Below are positions 6,572-13,248 of a stretch of 17,014 nt of DNA, one piece after another. Made by a program: the position numbers and the translations under genes. Below the pieces are notes generated by a model. That model worked only from the letters and a program-made list of their open reading frames with translations. It searched no databases and had not been told where the DNA came from. The stretch's first letter is position 1, and every line of letters begins with the position of its first letter. Source of the stretch: Desulfohalobiaceae bacterium (GTDB lineage Bacteria > Desulfobacterota > Desulfovibrionia > Desulfovibrionales > Desulfothermaceae); contig JAIPER010000025.1 in assembly GCA_021737115.1 (NCBI GenBank), forward strand, positions 1-17,014, in the 5' to 3' direction.

Positions 6572-8068
6572 ATGTTTCACGACAATTCTGACAGAGCGGG
6601 GCAGGTCACGAAGCCGCCGCAGTTGAGCAAAGAGATCGAGTCCCTGCAGCGTCAAAATTCGAAACTGACGCGTCAAAATCGGGAAATACAGGAGGAACTG
6701 CGGGAAAGCAAGAAAAGTTCGCTTTTGTTGTTTACCAGCAATGAAACCGCTAAATTATTCATCGATCCTTGCTCCGGGGCCATTGTCAACGCGAATCAGG
6801 CCGGACTTCAGTTCTATGGATATTCCAGAGACGATTTTTTAAAGCTGCATCTTCGGGATTTGAGCCTCTTTCCAGAGGACCAGCAGAAAAGGGATTTAAT
6901 GCGGGCCGGAAAAGGATGGCTCCGGGAAATGACAGACACGCATCGACTGGCAAGTGGGGAGTTGCGGGCCGTGACCCTGAAGGTTTCACCGATTAAGTAC
7001 AACCGGAAGATGGTCATATTCGTGGTTGTCGAGGACCGGTCTCAATTGATGAGGGCCGAGGAGTTGCTGTCTTCCCAGATCGAACAGCAGCAGTTTGGGC
7101 CTGAACATGATCAGTCCGAAGTTGCCCTGCGCTCAAAATCAGGCGAACTCGAGGCGCTTTTGAACAATATCCAGGTCCAGATCTGGTGTTTGCAGGATGA
7201 AGAAACCTATGGACTGGCCAATGCAGCCCATGCCCGCTTCCTGGGCCTCGAGCGGCATCAGATCGAGTATCAGAGCCTGTTCCGTATTTTCAACCGCGAA
7301 ACAGCCAGGGAGAATGTCGTCAAAAATCGAGAGATCTTCGAAAAGAAGAGTCGGATCTGCTATGACGAGTGGTGTGAAAACGGTCATGGTCAGAAAAGGT
7401 TGCTGCGGTTCATCAAGACCCCCCTGATCGATGAAGAACAAAACAGGGAGTATCTGGTCTGTTCGGCAGAGGATATCACCGAGCAGAGAATGGCCCAGGA
7501 GGCGCTGCACAAGACCAACAGGCTCCTGGAAATCAAGTCCAACCAGGACGGGTTGACCGAGATCTCCAACCGGAGGTGCTTCGAAGATGTTTACATCCGG
7601 GAGTGGCGGCGCTCCAAGCGGTCTGCCCTGCAGATCTCTCTGGTCATGGTGGATATAGATCATTTCAAATCCTTTAACGACCAATACGGACACCAGGCCG
7701 GGGATAGATGCCTCAAGCAGGTGGCTTATGCCCTCAAGCAATCTGTGCACAGATCCGCGGATTTCGTGGCCCGCTACGGGGGTGAGGAGTTTGTGATCCT
7801 TCTGCCGGAGACGGACCTCGAAGGCACGGTAAATGTTGCTGAAAAGGCGCGGATGAATGTCGCTTCGCTGCAGATCCCCCACGAGTTCAGCGGAGTGGAG
7901 GAAGTGGTCACCATCAGTGTGGGAGCGGCCGTCACCTTGCCCATGAACGGTGTAAGCGACGATTCCGGGGACTCCTTCCTGGCTGCTGTGGACAAGGCCC
8001 TGTATCTGGCTAAAGACAAAGGCAGGAACCGGATCGAATGCGTTGAATTCAACGCAAATGACAAATGA
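6572..8068 (+). CDS. PAS-PAS-GGDEF diguanylate cyclase
   Basis: 498 aa, with AAAAGGAG just before the ATG. A coiled-coil-prone start (about 18-48) leads to a first PAS domain (about 55-158, ending VVVEDRSQLM), a helical linker, and a second PAS domain (about 192-305, ending CSAEDITEQR). The C-terminal GGDEF domain (about 320-490) has the metal site D361-I-D-H-F-K and an intact GGEEF signature at 403-407. The inhibitory RxxD site is also intact (RSAD, 394-397, exactly five residues before GGEEF). It should therefore make c-di-GMP from two GTP and be product-inhibited. No transmembrane segment is visible, so it is cytosolic and senses its signal through the PAS domains. It follows an atypical response regulator and precedes sugar-nucleotide genes, which fits c-di-GMP control of polysaccharide production. 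Confidence 0.95.
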   Translation: MFHDNSDRAGQVTKPPQLSKEIESLQRQNSKLTRQNREIQEELRESKKSSLLLFTSNETAKLFIDPCSGAIVNANQAGLQFYGYSRDDFLKLHLRDLSLFPEDQQKRDLMRAGKGWLREMTDTHRLASGELRAVTLKVSPIKYNRKMVIFVVVEDRSQLMRAEELLSSQIEQQQFGPEHDQSEVALRSKSGELEALLNNIQVQIWCLQDEETYGLANAAHARFLGLERHQIEYQSLFRIFNRETARENVVKNREIFEKKSRICYDEWCENGHGQKRLLRFIKTPLIDEEQNREYLVCSAEDITEQRMAQEALHKTNRLLEIKSNQDGLTEISNRRCFEDVYIREWRRSKRSALQISLVMVDIDHFKSFNDQYGHQAGDRCLKQVAYALKQSVHRSADFVARYGGEEFVILLPETDLEGTVNVAEKARMNVASLQIPHEFSGVEEVVTISVGAAVTLPMNGVSDDSGDSFLAAVDKALYLAKDKGRNRIECVEFNANDK

Positions 8069-8114
8069 AAATCTGTTTCGAGACTCAGACCCGTCAAAGG
8101 CCAAGAGGTATCGC

Positions 8115-9341
8115 ATGACTTCTACAATATTCGTCGCCGGCGGCAGCGGGATGGTCGGCAGGGCCATTATCCGCAGACTCCATGGTAAGGGGCATGACAA
8201 TGTTATTGCCAATTACCACCGCCGCCGGCCCGGTCTGGAGGGAGTCCGGTGGCATGGCCTCGATCTGACCGATCAGCGGGCTGTGGCTCAATTCTTTCAG
8301 GAGCAGAAACCCGACTACGTCTTCCTGGCCGCGGCCAGGGTCGGGGGCATCGGCGCCAACAACCTCTACCGGACAGATTTCCTCCTGGATAATCTGCAGA
8401 TCCAGAACAATATCATCCAGGCCGGCTGGCAGCATGGCGTCAGCAAGCTGCTCTTTCTGGGCTCGTCCTGCATCTATCCCCGGGAGTGCCCGCAGCCCAT
8501 CAGGGAAGAGTACCTCCTGACAGATACCCTGGAATTCACCAACGAACCCTATGCCGTGGCCAAAATCGCCGGCCTGAAGCTCTGCGAGAGTTTCAACCTG
8601 CAGCATAACACCAACTTTGTTTCGGTCATGCCCACGAATCTCTTCGGTCCAGGGGATAACTTCGACCTTTTGTCTTCACATGTCCTGCCGGCCCTGATCC
8701 GGAAGTTCCACTTGGGCAAATGCCTGGAGTCAAACGATTGGGAAGCCCTGCGCGCCGACCTCAGCGAGCGGCCCATTGCTGACATCGATGGCACAGCTTC
8801 TGCCGACGCCATTTTGCAGGCTCTCTCTACGCATGGAATTACCTCTTCTGCACCGACCACCGACCACCGCCCTCCGACATTCGACGTCCGACCTCCGACC
8901 TCCGACGTCCGCCCACCGACCACTGTTACCCTCTGGGGCAGCGGCTCTCCCCGTCGGGAGTTTCTTCATGTGGACGATCTGGCCGAGGCCTGTGTCTTTG
9001 TCATGGAAAACGTGGATTTTGATGATCTTGTCACCCTCCGCAGACAGGAACTGGGAGAGGATTGCCCGGAGGCTGAAAACATCCGCAATACACATGTGAA
9101 CATCGGCCGGGGCCAGGATCTCGGCATCAAGGAGCTGGCCGAACTGATTCGGTCGATCGTCGGTTACAAGGGCCGGACGGTCTGGGACGACTCCAGGCCG
9201 GACGGGACCCCCAGGAAACTCCTGGATGTCTCCAGGTTGAAATTTTTGGGCTGGAAACCCCGCATTGAACTGCAGGAGGGGATTGAAGCCACCTATAAGT
9301 GGTATCTGGCGTGTCAGGCCCGGGAGGGCGGGAAAGTTTGA
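8115..9341 (+). CDS. fcl: GDP-L-fucose synthase (NAD-dependent epimerase/reductase), extended and repeat-bearing
   Basis: 408 aa against about 310-325 aa for the usual enzyme. It converts GDP-4-keto-6-deoxymannose, the product of the Gmd encoded at 11416, to GDP-L-fucose using NADPH. The NADP fold is GGSGMVG (9-15). SSCIYP (117-122) and Tyr146/Lys150 (YAVAK) form the catalytic triad, and the RVGGIGANN and PTNLFGPGDNFD segments are family hallmarks. Two things add length. One is a stretch around DWEALRADLSERP, which I recall from some bacterial homologues. The other is a low-complexity block at about 247-270 with a 7-residue period (DVRPPTS type), encoded by a heptanucleotide array. The family motif resumes immediately after it (LWGSGSPRREFLHVDDLAE). 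The ATG at 8115, preceded by AGAGGT, was preferred over an in-frame ATG at 8043 inside the cyclase gene. Confidence 0.9.
   Translation: MTSTIFVAGGSGMVGRAIIRRLHGKGHDNVIANYHRRRPGLEGVRWHGLDLTDQRAVAQFFQEQKPDYVFLAAARVGGIGANNLYRTDFLLDNLQIQNNIIQAGWQHGVSKLLFLGSSCIYPRECPQPIREEYLLTDTLEFTNEPYAVAKIAGLKLCESFNLQHNTNFVSVMPTNLFGPGDNFDLLSSHVLPALIRKFHLGKCLESNDWEALRADLSERPIADIDGTASADAILQALSTHGITSSAPTTDHRPPTFDVRPPTSDVRPPTTVTLWGSGSPRREFLHVDDLAEACVFVMENVDFDDLVTLRRQELGEDCPEAENIRNTHVNIGRGQDLGIKELAELIRSIVGYKGRTVWDDSRPDGTPRKLLDVSRLKFLGWKPRIELQEGIEATYKWYLACQAREGGKV
8854..8923 (+). repeat. Heptanucleotide array (CGACCTC family) inside the GDP-fucose synthase gene, 10 units
   Basis: Ten consecutive 7-bp units run in perfect register: CGACCAC twice, then CGCCCTC, CGACATT, CGACGTC, CGACCTC twice, CGACGTC, CGCCCAC, CGACCAC. 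Because 7 and 3 share no factor, the array is read as a 7-residue peptide repeat (DVRPPTS-like). It falls between the extended lobe and the conserved WGSGSPRREFLH block, where family members normally have a short loop. Confidence 0.9.
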
Positions 9342-9343
9342 AC

Positions 9344-9368
9344 CACGAAGGTGCTGAGACCCTTCGTG
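9344..9368 (+). other. Hairpin in the gap before the sugar-nucleotide dehydrogenase gene
   Basis: CACGAAGG (9344-9351) and CCTTCGTG (9361-9368) can pair across a 9-base loop, directly after the GDP-fucose synthase stop and 12 bases before the next Shine-Dalgarno. There is no T-run, so it is more likely an mRNA processing or stability element, or a dispersed repeat, than a terminator. Confidence 0.4.
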
Positions 9369-9391
9369 AACGAATATTGAAGGAGGATTTT

Positions 9392-11179
9392 ATGTTTCAG
9401 CCAGAAGACAGGACCAGAGAGGCACATGACGAAAAAGCCGTCTCGGTCTCACCTGACGGAGATACCTTTGCTCTGCCCTCTGAGGCGGATTTTGAACTGG
9501 AGAACAAACGCCTCCGGCAGCTCGTTACGAAACAGCGCGAGCTGGGCCGGGAGATCGTGGTGGTCATGGGCGTGGGCTTCGTGGGCGCGGTCATGGCCGG
9601 GGTGGTGGCCGATACTGTGAATTCCGGGACAGGAGAACCGTCAAAATTTGTCATAGGAATGCAGCGACCCTCTCCCCGCTCCTACTGGAAGATCCCGACC
9701 ATCAACCAGGGCCGTTGCCCGGTGGAGGCCGAGGATCCCGAGGTGGCCCCGCTTATCGAGCGTTGTGTGCTGGAGAAGAAGACCCTGACCGCCACTTTTT
9801 CCTACGAGGCCCTGTCCCTGGCTGATGTCGTGGTTGTGGATGTGCAGTGCGACTACCACAAGGAGGATTTCGGCAACGTCCGTCAGGGACAGGCCGAGAT
9901 CAGGGCCCTGGAGGACAGCCTCAAGGTCATCGGAGAACGGATCGTGCCGGACTGTCTGGTTCTCATCGAGACCACGGTTCCGCCGGGGACCACGGAGTAC
10001 GTGGCCTACCCGATTTTAAAGAAAGCCTTTAAGCAACGGGGACTGGTTCAGAGGACAGAGGATGGAGGACAGAAAACAGAGGACAGCTCAACGAAGAATA
10101 AAGAACGAAGCATAAGGAACCCACTGTCATCTGTCATCAGTCATCCGTCACCTGGCACGGCAGAGCCTCTCCTGGCTCACTCCTTTGAGCGGGTCATGCC
10201 GGGGAGGGAGTACGTGGCTTCCATCCGCGACTTCTGGCGGGTCTGTTCCGGGATCAACGAGACGGCCAAAGAGCGGGTCATCGCTTTTCTCTCCGAGGTC
10301 TTAAACGTCGCGGATTACCCCTTGACCGTGCTCGACAGGCCGGTGGAAAGCGAGACCTGCAAGATCGTGGAGAACTCCTACCGGGCCTCCATCCTGGCCT
10401 TCATGCACGAGTGGTCGGTCTTTGCTGAGCGCAACGGTGTGGACCTGGTCAAGGTCATTGAGGCCATCAAGGTCAGACCCACCCACAACAACATGATCTT
10501 TCCAGGCCCCGGCATCGGCGGCTACTGCCTACCCAAGGACGGCGGCCTCGGGGTCTGGGCCTATCACACCCTGATGGGGTTTGAAGACGATATTTTCAAG
10601 CTGACCCCCCTGGCCATCGACATCAACGACACCAGGCCCCTGCAGGCGGTCCAGCTGACCAGGGATGCCCTCAGAAACATGGGCAAGATCGTGGCCGCCT
10701 GCCGGGTCGTGGTCCTGGGGGCCTCCTACCGGGAGGACGTGGGCGACACTCGCTACTCCGGTTCGGAGATCGTCATCCGCAAACTGGCCGAGATGGGGGC
10801 CGAGATCGCGGCCCACGACCCCTACGTGGCCCACTGGTGGGAGTTCGAGAAACAGGAGACCTACCCGGGACCGGGCCAGTCCAGGTCGCGTTTTTTCCGG
10901 AACCAGGAGGAGCTGTCCAATCTCAGGGTGGAGCAGGATCTGGACCGGGCCCTGCAGGGGGCCGACGCCGTGATCCTGGCCGCCAGGCATGAGGCCTACC
11001 TGGACCTCGATCCAGACGGGGTGCTTACGAAGATAGGCCAGCCAGCGGCCATTATCGACTGTTTCGGCTTGCTCAGCGATGCCCGGATCAAGCGCTATTT
11101 CGAACTGGGCTGTGAGGTCAAGGGTCTGGGCCGGGGACATGTCAAGCGGATCAAGGATCAGGTCAGGTCCGGGCTGTAA
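9392..11179 (+). CDS. UDP-glucose/UDP-N-acetylmannosamine/GDP-mannose dehydrogenase family protein
   Basis: 595 aa, longer than the usual roughly 430 aa. GAAGGAGG before the ATG at 9392 sets the start. After about 50 charged residues of unknown role comes the NAD fold GVGFVG (60-65). ETTVPPGTTE, the substrate-loop segment SFERVMPG and the catalytic Cys379 in GGYCLPKDGG follow. The C-terminal half has the family's third domain (VVLGASYREDVGDTRYSGSE). The reaction is a two-step NAD-dependent oxidation of a sugar nucleotide to its uronic acid. With glmS and a WecB-type epimerase nearby, UDP-ManNAc to UDP-ManNAcA is plausible, but UDP-glucose or GDP-mannose cannot be excluded. A block of about 35 residues (about 220-255, QRTEDGGQKTED...) between the ILKKAFKQRG and LLAHSFERVMPG segments is encoded by a heptamer array and looks like an in-frame insertion. 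Confidence 0.88.
   Translation: MFQPEDRTREAHDEKAVSVSPDGDTFALPSEADFELENKRLRQLVTKQRELGREIVVVMGVGFVGAVMAGVVADTVNSGTGEPSKFVIGMQRPSPRSYWKIPTINQGRCPVEAEDPEVAPLIERCVLEKKTLTATFSYEALSLADVVVVDVQCDYHKEDFGNVRQGQAEIRALEDSLKVIGERIVPDCLVLIETTVPPGTTEYVAYPILKKAFKQRGLVQRTEDGGQKTEDSSTKNKERSIRNPLSSVISHPSPGTAEPLLAHSFERVMPGREYVASIRDFWRVCSGINETAKERVIAFLSEVLNVADYPLTVLDRPVESETCKIVENSYRASILAFMHEWSVFAERNGVDLVKVIEAIKVRPTHNNMIFPGPGIGGYCLPKDGGLGVWAYHTLMGFEDDIFKLTPLAIDINDTRPLQAVQLTRDALRNMGKIVAACRVVVLGASYREDVGDTRYSGSEIVIRKLAEMGAEIAAHDPYVAHWWEFEKQETYPGPGQSRSRFFRNQEELSNLRVEQDLDRALQGADAVILAARHEAYLDLDPDGVLTKIGQPAAIIDCFGLLSDARIKRYFELGCEVKGLGRGHVKRIKDQVRSGL
10050..10154 (+). repeat. Heptanucleotide array inside the dehydrogenase gene, 15 units, 105 bp
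   Basis: Fifteen 7-bp units run in unbroken register and fall into three sub-families: AGAGGAC-like (10050-10084), CGAAGAA/TAAGGAA-like (10092-10119) and TCATCTG-like (10127-10154), with junction units between. The total is 105 bp, exactly 35 codons, so the frame is kept. The encoded peptide is hydrophilic and low in complexity, unlike the rest of the protein. Confidence 0.9.
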
Positions 11180-11256
11180 GGACTGCCTGCACCCATCGCA
11201 CTTGAGGCCGGGTGTGCAGAAAACAAGCATGCCTTGAGCCAGAAACTGGGCTGGGA

Positions 11257-11322
11257 GCCGGAATCCAGGAGAAGGGGTACGATTCCGTCATTCCGGCGGA
11301 GGCCGGAATCCAGGAGAAGGGG
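11257..11322 (+). repeat. REP-like palindrome with duplicated arm upstream of gmd
   Basis: A 21-bp sequence beginning GCCGGAATCCAGGAG occurs at 11257-11277 and again at 11302-11322, a 45-bp period. Around the second copy, ATTCCGGC (11290-11297) and GCCGGAAT (11302-11309) form an 8-bp hairpin with a 4-base loop. Palindromes of the form 'CATTCCGGCGnnnGCCGGAATCCAG' are dispersed repeats in many proteobacterial genomes. This sits in the 236-base gap between the dehydrogenase gene and gmd. Apart from it I see only AT-rich sequence at about 11370-11415, and no clear promoter. Confidence 0.7.
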
Positions 11323-11415
11323 CACAGGAAGTGGATAAGGAGCCTGCCGTATACATTTCAAGCTGTGGAATTTGCCTTTAATTATCTTAACCGCGTAACA
11401 CAAAAAAAATCTATC

Positions 11416-12501
11416 ATGAAAAAAGCACTCATCACCGGCATCACCGGCCAGGACGGGGCCTATCTCGCGGAGTTTCTGCTGGAGAAGGGCTATGAGGTCC
11501 ACGGGATCAAGCGCAGGGCCTCGTCCTTTAACTCGGCCAGGGTGGATCATCTCTATCAGGACCCCCACGAGGGCCGGGTCGCCTTTCGGATGCACTACGG
11601 CGATCTGACAGACGCCACCAACCTGATTCGAATCATTCAGGAAGTGCGGCCGGACGAGATCTACAACCTGGCCGCCCAGAGCCACGTCAAGGTCTCCTTC
11701 GAGTCGCCGGAATACACGGCCAACTCCGACGCCCTGGGCACGCTGCGTCTTCTGGAAGCCATTCGGCTCCTGGGAATGGAGCACAATACGAAATTCTACC
11801 AGGCCTCCACCAGCGAGATGTACGGGCAGGTCAGGGATATCCCTCAGACCGAGTCTACGCCGTTTTATCCCCGCAGCCCTTACGGAGCGGCCAAGGTCTA
11901 CGGCTACTGGATCACGGTCAATTACCGGGAGGCCTACAACATCTTTGCGGTCAACGGGATTCTCTTCAATCACGAGTCCCCCATTCGAGGGGAGACGTTT
12001 GTCACCAGAAAGGTGACCCGGGCCGTGGCCCGCTTCAAGCTCGGCCTGCAGGACACGCTGTATCTTGGCAACCTGGATGCCAGGCGCGACTGGGGCTATG
12101 CCAGGGATTTCGTCCGGGCCATGTGGCTCATGCTGCAGCAGGACCAACCGGAGGACTTTGTCATAGCCACCGGTCAGGCGCATTCGGTGCGGGAATTGGT
12201 GGAGAAGGCCTTTGCCGAGATCGGCCTGGACATCGTCTGGGAAGGCGAAGGAATAGACGAGGTGGGCAAGATCAAGGCTACGGGCAAGACCGTGATCCGC
12301 ATCGACCCGGCCTACTTCCGGCCCACCGAGGTCGACTTTCTCCAGGGCGACGCCTCCAAGGCCAGGCAGAAACTGGGCTGGGAACCGGAAACAACTTTCG
12401 AGGAACTGGTTGCGCTTATGGTCCGCGAAGATCTGCAGGAGGCCGAAAAGGATCATCTCTGTCAACGGGTGGGCTTCAAGGTCTTCAATCATCCGGAATA
12501 G
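11416..12501 (+). CDS. gmd: GDP-mannose 4,6-dehydratase
   Basis: 361 aa, the standard length. It converts GDP-D-mannose to GDP-4-keto-6-deoxy-D-mannose, the substrate of the GDP-fucose synthase encoded two genes upstream. The fold begins GITGQDGAYLAEFLLEKGY (residues 8-26). The family triad appears as Ser/Thr131-133 with Glu134 (STSEMYG) and Tyr156/Lys160 (YGAAK). NHESPIRGETFVTRKVT, the RRDWGYARDFV segment and the FRPTEVDFLQGD block are highly diagnostic. The start at ATG 11416 is set by homology (MKKALITGITGQDG). No Shine-Dalgarno precedes it, only an A-rich stretch, so initiation may be weak or rely on an unstructured leader. The long gap before it, with a REP-like repeat, means it may also have its own promoter. 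Confidence 0.97.
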   Translation: MKKALITGITGQDGAYLAEFLLEKGYEVHGIKRRASSFNSARVDHLYQDPHEGRVAFRMHYGDLTDATNLIRIIQEVRPDEIYNLAAQSHVKVSFESPEYTANSDALGTLRLLEAIRLLGMEHNTKFYQASTSEMYGQVRDIPQTESTPFYPRSPYGAAKVYGYWITVNYREAYNIFAVNGILFNHESPIRGETFVTRKVTRAVARFKLGLQDTLYLGNLDARRDWGYARDFVRAMWLMLQQDQPEDFVIATGQAHSVRELVEKAFAEIGLDIVWEGEGIDEVGKIKATGKTVIRIDPAYFRPTEVDFLQGDASKARQKLGWEPETTFEELVALMVREDLQEAEKDHLCQRVGFKVFNHPE

Positions 12502-12584
12502 CTTGACCCGCTTTGTATAGCCTTTAAGAAAAAGTTTCTGGATTTATGCCAGATAACCAGCTCTTATTCTTTGTCTTAACAATC

Positions 12585-12619
12585 GAAAATCCAAAATCCA
12601 AAATCCAAAATCTAAAATT
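12585..12619 (+). repeat. Heptanucleotide repeat (CAAAATC), 5 units
   Basis: GAAAATC, CAAAATC three times, and TAAAATT run in perfect 7-bp register in the 747-base gap between gmd and glmS. This is the same unit as at 4276-4296. Between here and the terminator at 12727 I see no gene. There is one inverted pair of CAGACA/TGTCTG half-sites at 12656-12661 and 12675-12680. Confidence 0.8.
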
Positions 12620-12726
12620 CTATAGTGGACGCATCTCCACATGCCTGCTCGTCTCCAGACAGGGCATCGCCAGGTGTCTGATCCCAGGGACCCCGTTCCC
12701 GCACTTCTTGTTTCCACCCATCCTGT

Positions 12727-12760
12727 TTTAAAAGTGGCCGCGGAACACTTTTAAATTTTT
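12727..12760 (+). terminator. Probable rho-independent terminator after gmd
   Basis: TTTAAAAGTG (12727-12736) pairs with CACTTTTAAA (12746-12755) around the 9-base loop GCCGCGGAA, and T5 follows directly. The stem is AT-rich, so it is weaker than the one at 5073. Like that one, it is followed within about 10 bases by an array of three dyads. Confidence 0.6.
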
Positions 12761-12769
12761 CAGCCTTTA

Positions 12770-12854
12770 GTCTGACTTTTTCAGACAGCGTCTGCTTTTT
12801 CCAGATTCAAATTTTCCAGGTACATAGCCTATTCTGTCTGGTTTTTCCAGACAG
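12770..12854. promoter_or_regulatory. Second array of three TGTCTG-N5-CAGACA-type dyads
   Basis: The dyads are 12770-12786 (GTCTGACTTTTTCAGAC), 12790-12806 (GTCTGCTTTTTCCAGAT) and 12834-12854 (an 8-bp perfect inverted repeat, CTGTCTGG and CCAGACAG around T5). Half-site spacing is 11 bp in each. The dyads are 20 and 46 bp apart, almost identical to the array at 5125-5209. They lie upstream of the sigma-54 promoter at 12981. The best dyad is the promoter-proximal one in both arrays. Confidence 0.75.
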
Positions 12855-12980
12855 TTTGGGCTAAACCAATTTGCTGCGCCCAGTGAACCGCGGTCCTTTA
12901 TTCCGGCTGCCCCTTAGAATAAACAATTATTTAAAAATGATACATTATTATTTTCACAGGTTTTTACGGGTTTTTCAAAA

Positions 12981-12997
12981 TGGCATGTGTCTTGCAT
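12981..12997 (+). promoter_or_regulatory. Sigma-54 (-24/-12) promoter upstream of glmS
   Basis: TGGCATGTGTCTTGCAT matches TGGCACG-N4-TTGCW with a single change. GG (12982-12983) and GC (12994-12995) are 12 bp apart. An AT-rich stretch between it and the dyads includes AAACAATTATTTA (12921-12933), one mismatch from the IHF consensus, which would suit DNA looping. The predicted start near 13007 leaves a leader of about 240 bases before glmS. Confidence 0.82.
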
Positions 12998-13055
12998 AGT
13001 ATCTTGCAAAAGGATTTATTCCAGGAAGATTTAAAAATCTTGCAGTGACGAAGTA

Positions 13056-13143
13056 TACTGATCCAGTTTTGGTTTTTACAACAAAGACCGGCAACTCCAA
13101 GGCTCTAGGCCCAAGTTTCACAAAAAGCTAAGTTGGATCAGTA
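13056..13143 (+). ncRNA. Candidate structured 5' leader of glmS
   Basis: TACTGATCCA (13056-13065) and TGGATCAGTA (13134-13143) pair perfectly over 10 bp, and G-U pairs can extend this to 13 bp in RNA. They enclose about 65 bases with smaller possible stems. The segment lies between the sigma-54 promoter and glmS. A short hairpin, AAGATTT/AAATCTT, precedes it at 13026-13041. It does not match the glmS ribozyme or GEMM (c-di-GMP) motifs that I know. An RNA role is an inference from the stem alone. Confidence 0.35.
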
Positions 13144-13200
13144 AAAGTGTATTTCCTCGAAGGAGATGAAGCCATAAATCAGAGGGCTATTGTCTTTTTC

Positions 13201-13228
13201 TTAACCGTGAACCGTGAACCTGGAACCT
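13201..13228 (+). repeat. Heptanucleotide repeat (TGAACCG), 4 units, abutting the glmS ribosome binding site
   Basis: TTAACCG, TGAACCG, TGAACCT and GGAACCT run in register and end two bases before the AGAGGAGGGA ribosome binding site of glmS. Gain or loss of units would change the leader length but not the ribosome binding site itself. Confidence 0.75.
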
Positions 13229-13248
13229 TAAGAGGAGGGAGTCAATCC

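Noticed and set aside
8854..8923. CRISPR array
   Set aside because: The periodic sequence has 7-bp units and no spacers, and it is translated in frame. No cas genes or 25-40 bp repeats are present anywhere in the window.
11158..12492. Long minus-strand open frame (444 codons) opposite gmd
   Set aside because: It mirrors gmd and gives a low-complexity protein rich in Gly, Leu and Pro, with no motif. The + strand carries a full-length, textbook Gmd. The other long minus-strand frames (229-1437, 4224-5144, 7139-8212, 13369-14196) are shadows of the same kind.
12546..12731. 61-codon open frame after gmd
   Set aside because: No ribosome binding site; it runs through the CAAAATC repeat and has no recognisable protein signal.
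13056..13143. c-di-GMP (GEMM) riboswitch or glmS ribozyme in the glmS leader
   Set aside because: The conserved cores of these RNAs are not recognisable. Only the closing stem is supported, so it is kept as an unnamed candidate.
13147..13248. Upstream in-frame start for glmS
   Set aside because: It would add 34 residues, bury the catalytic Cys that must be at position 2, and translate through a heptamer repeat.
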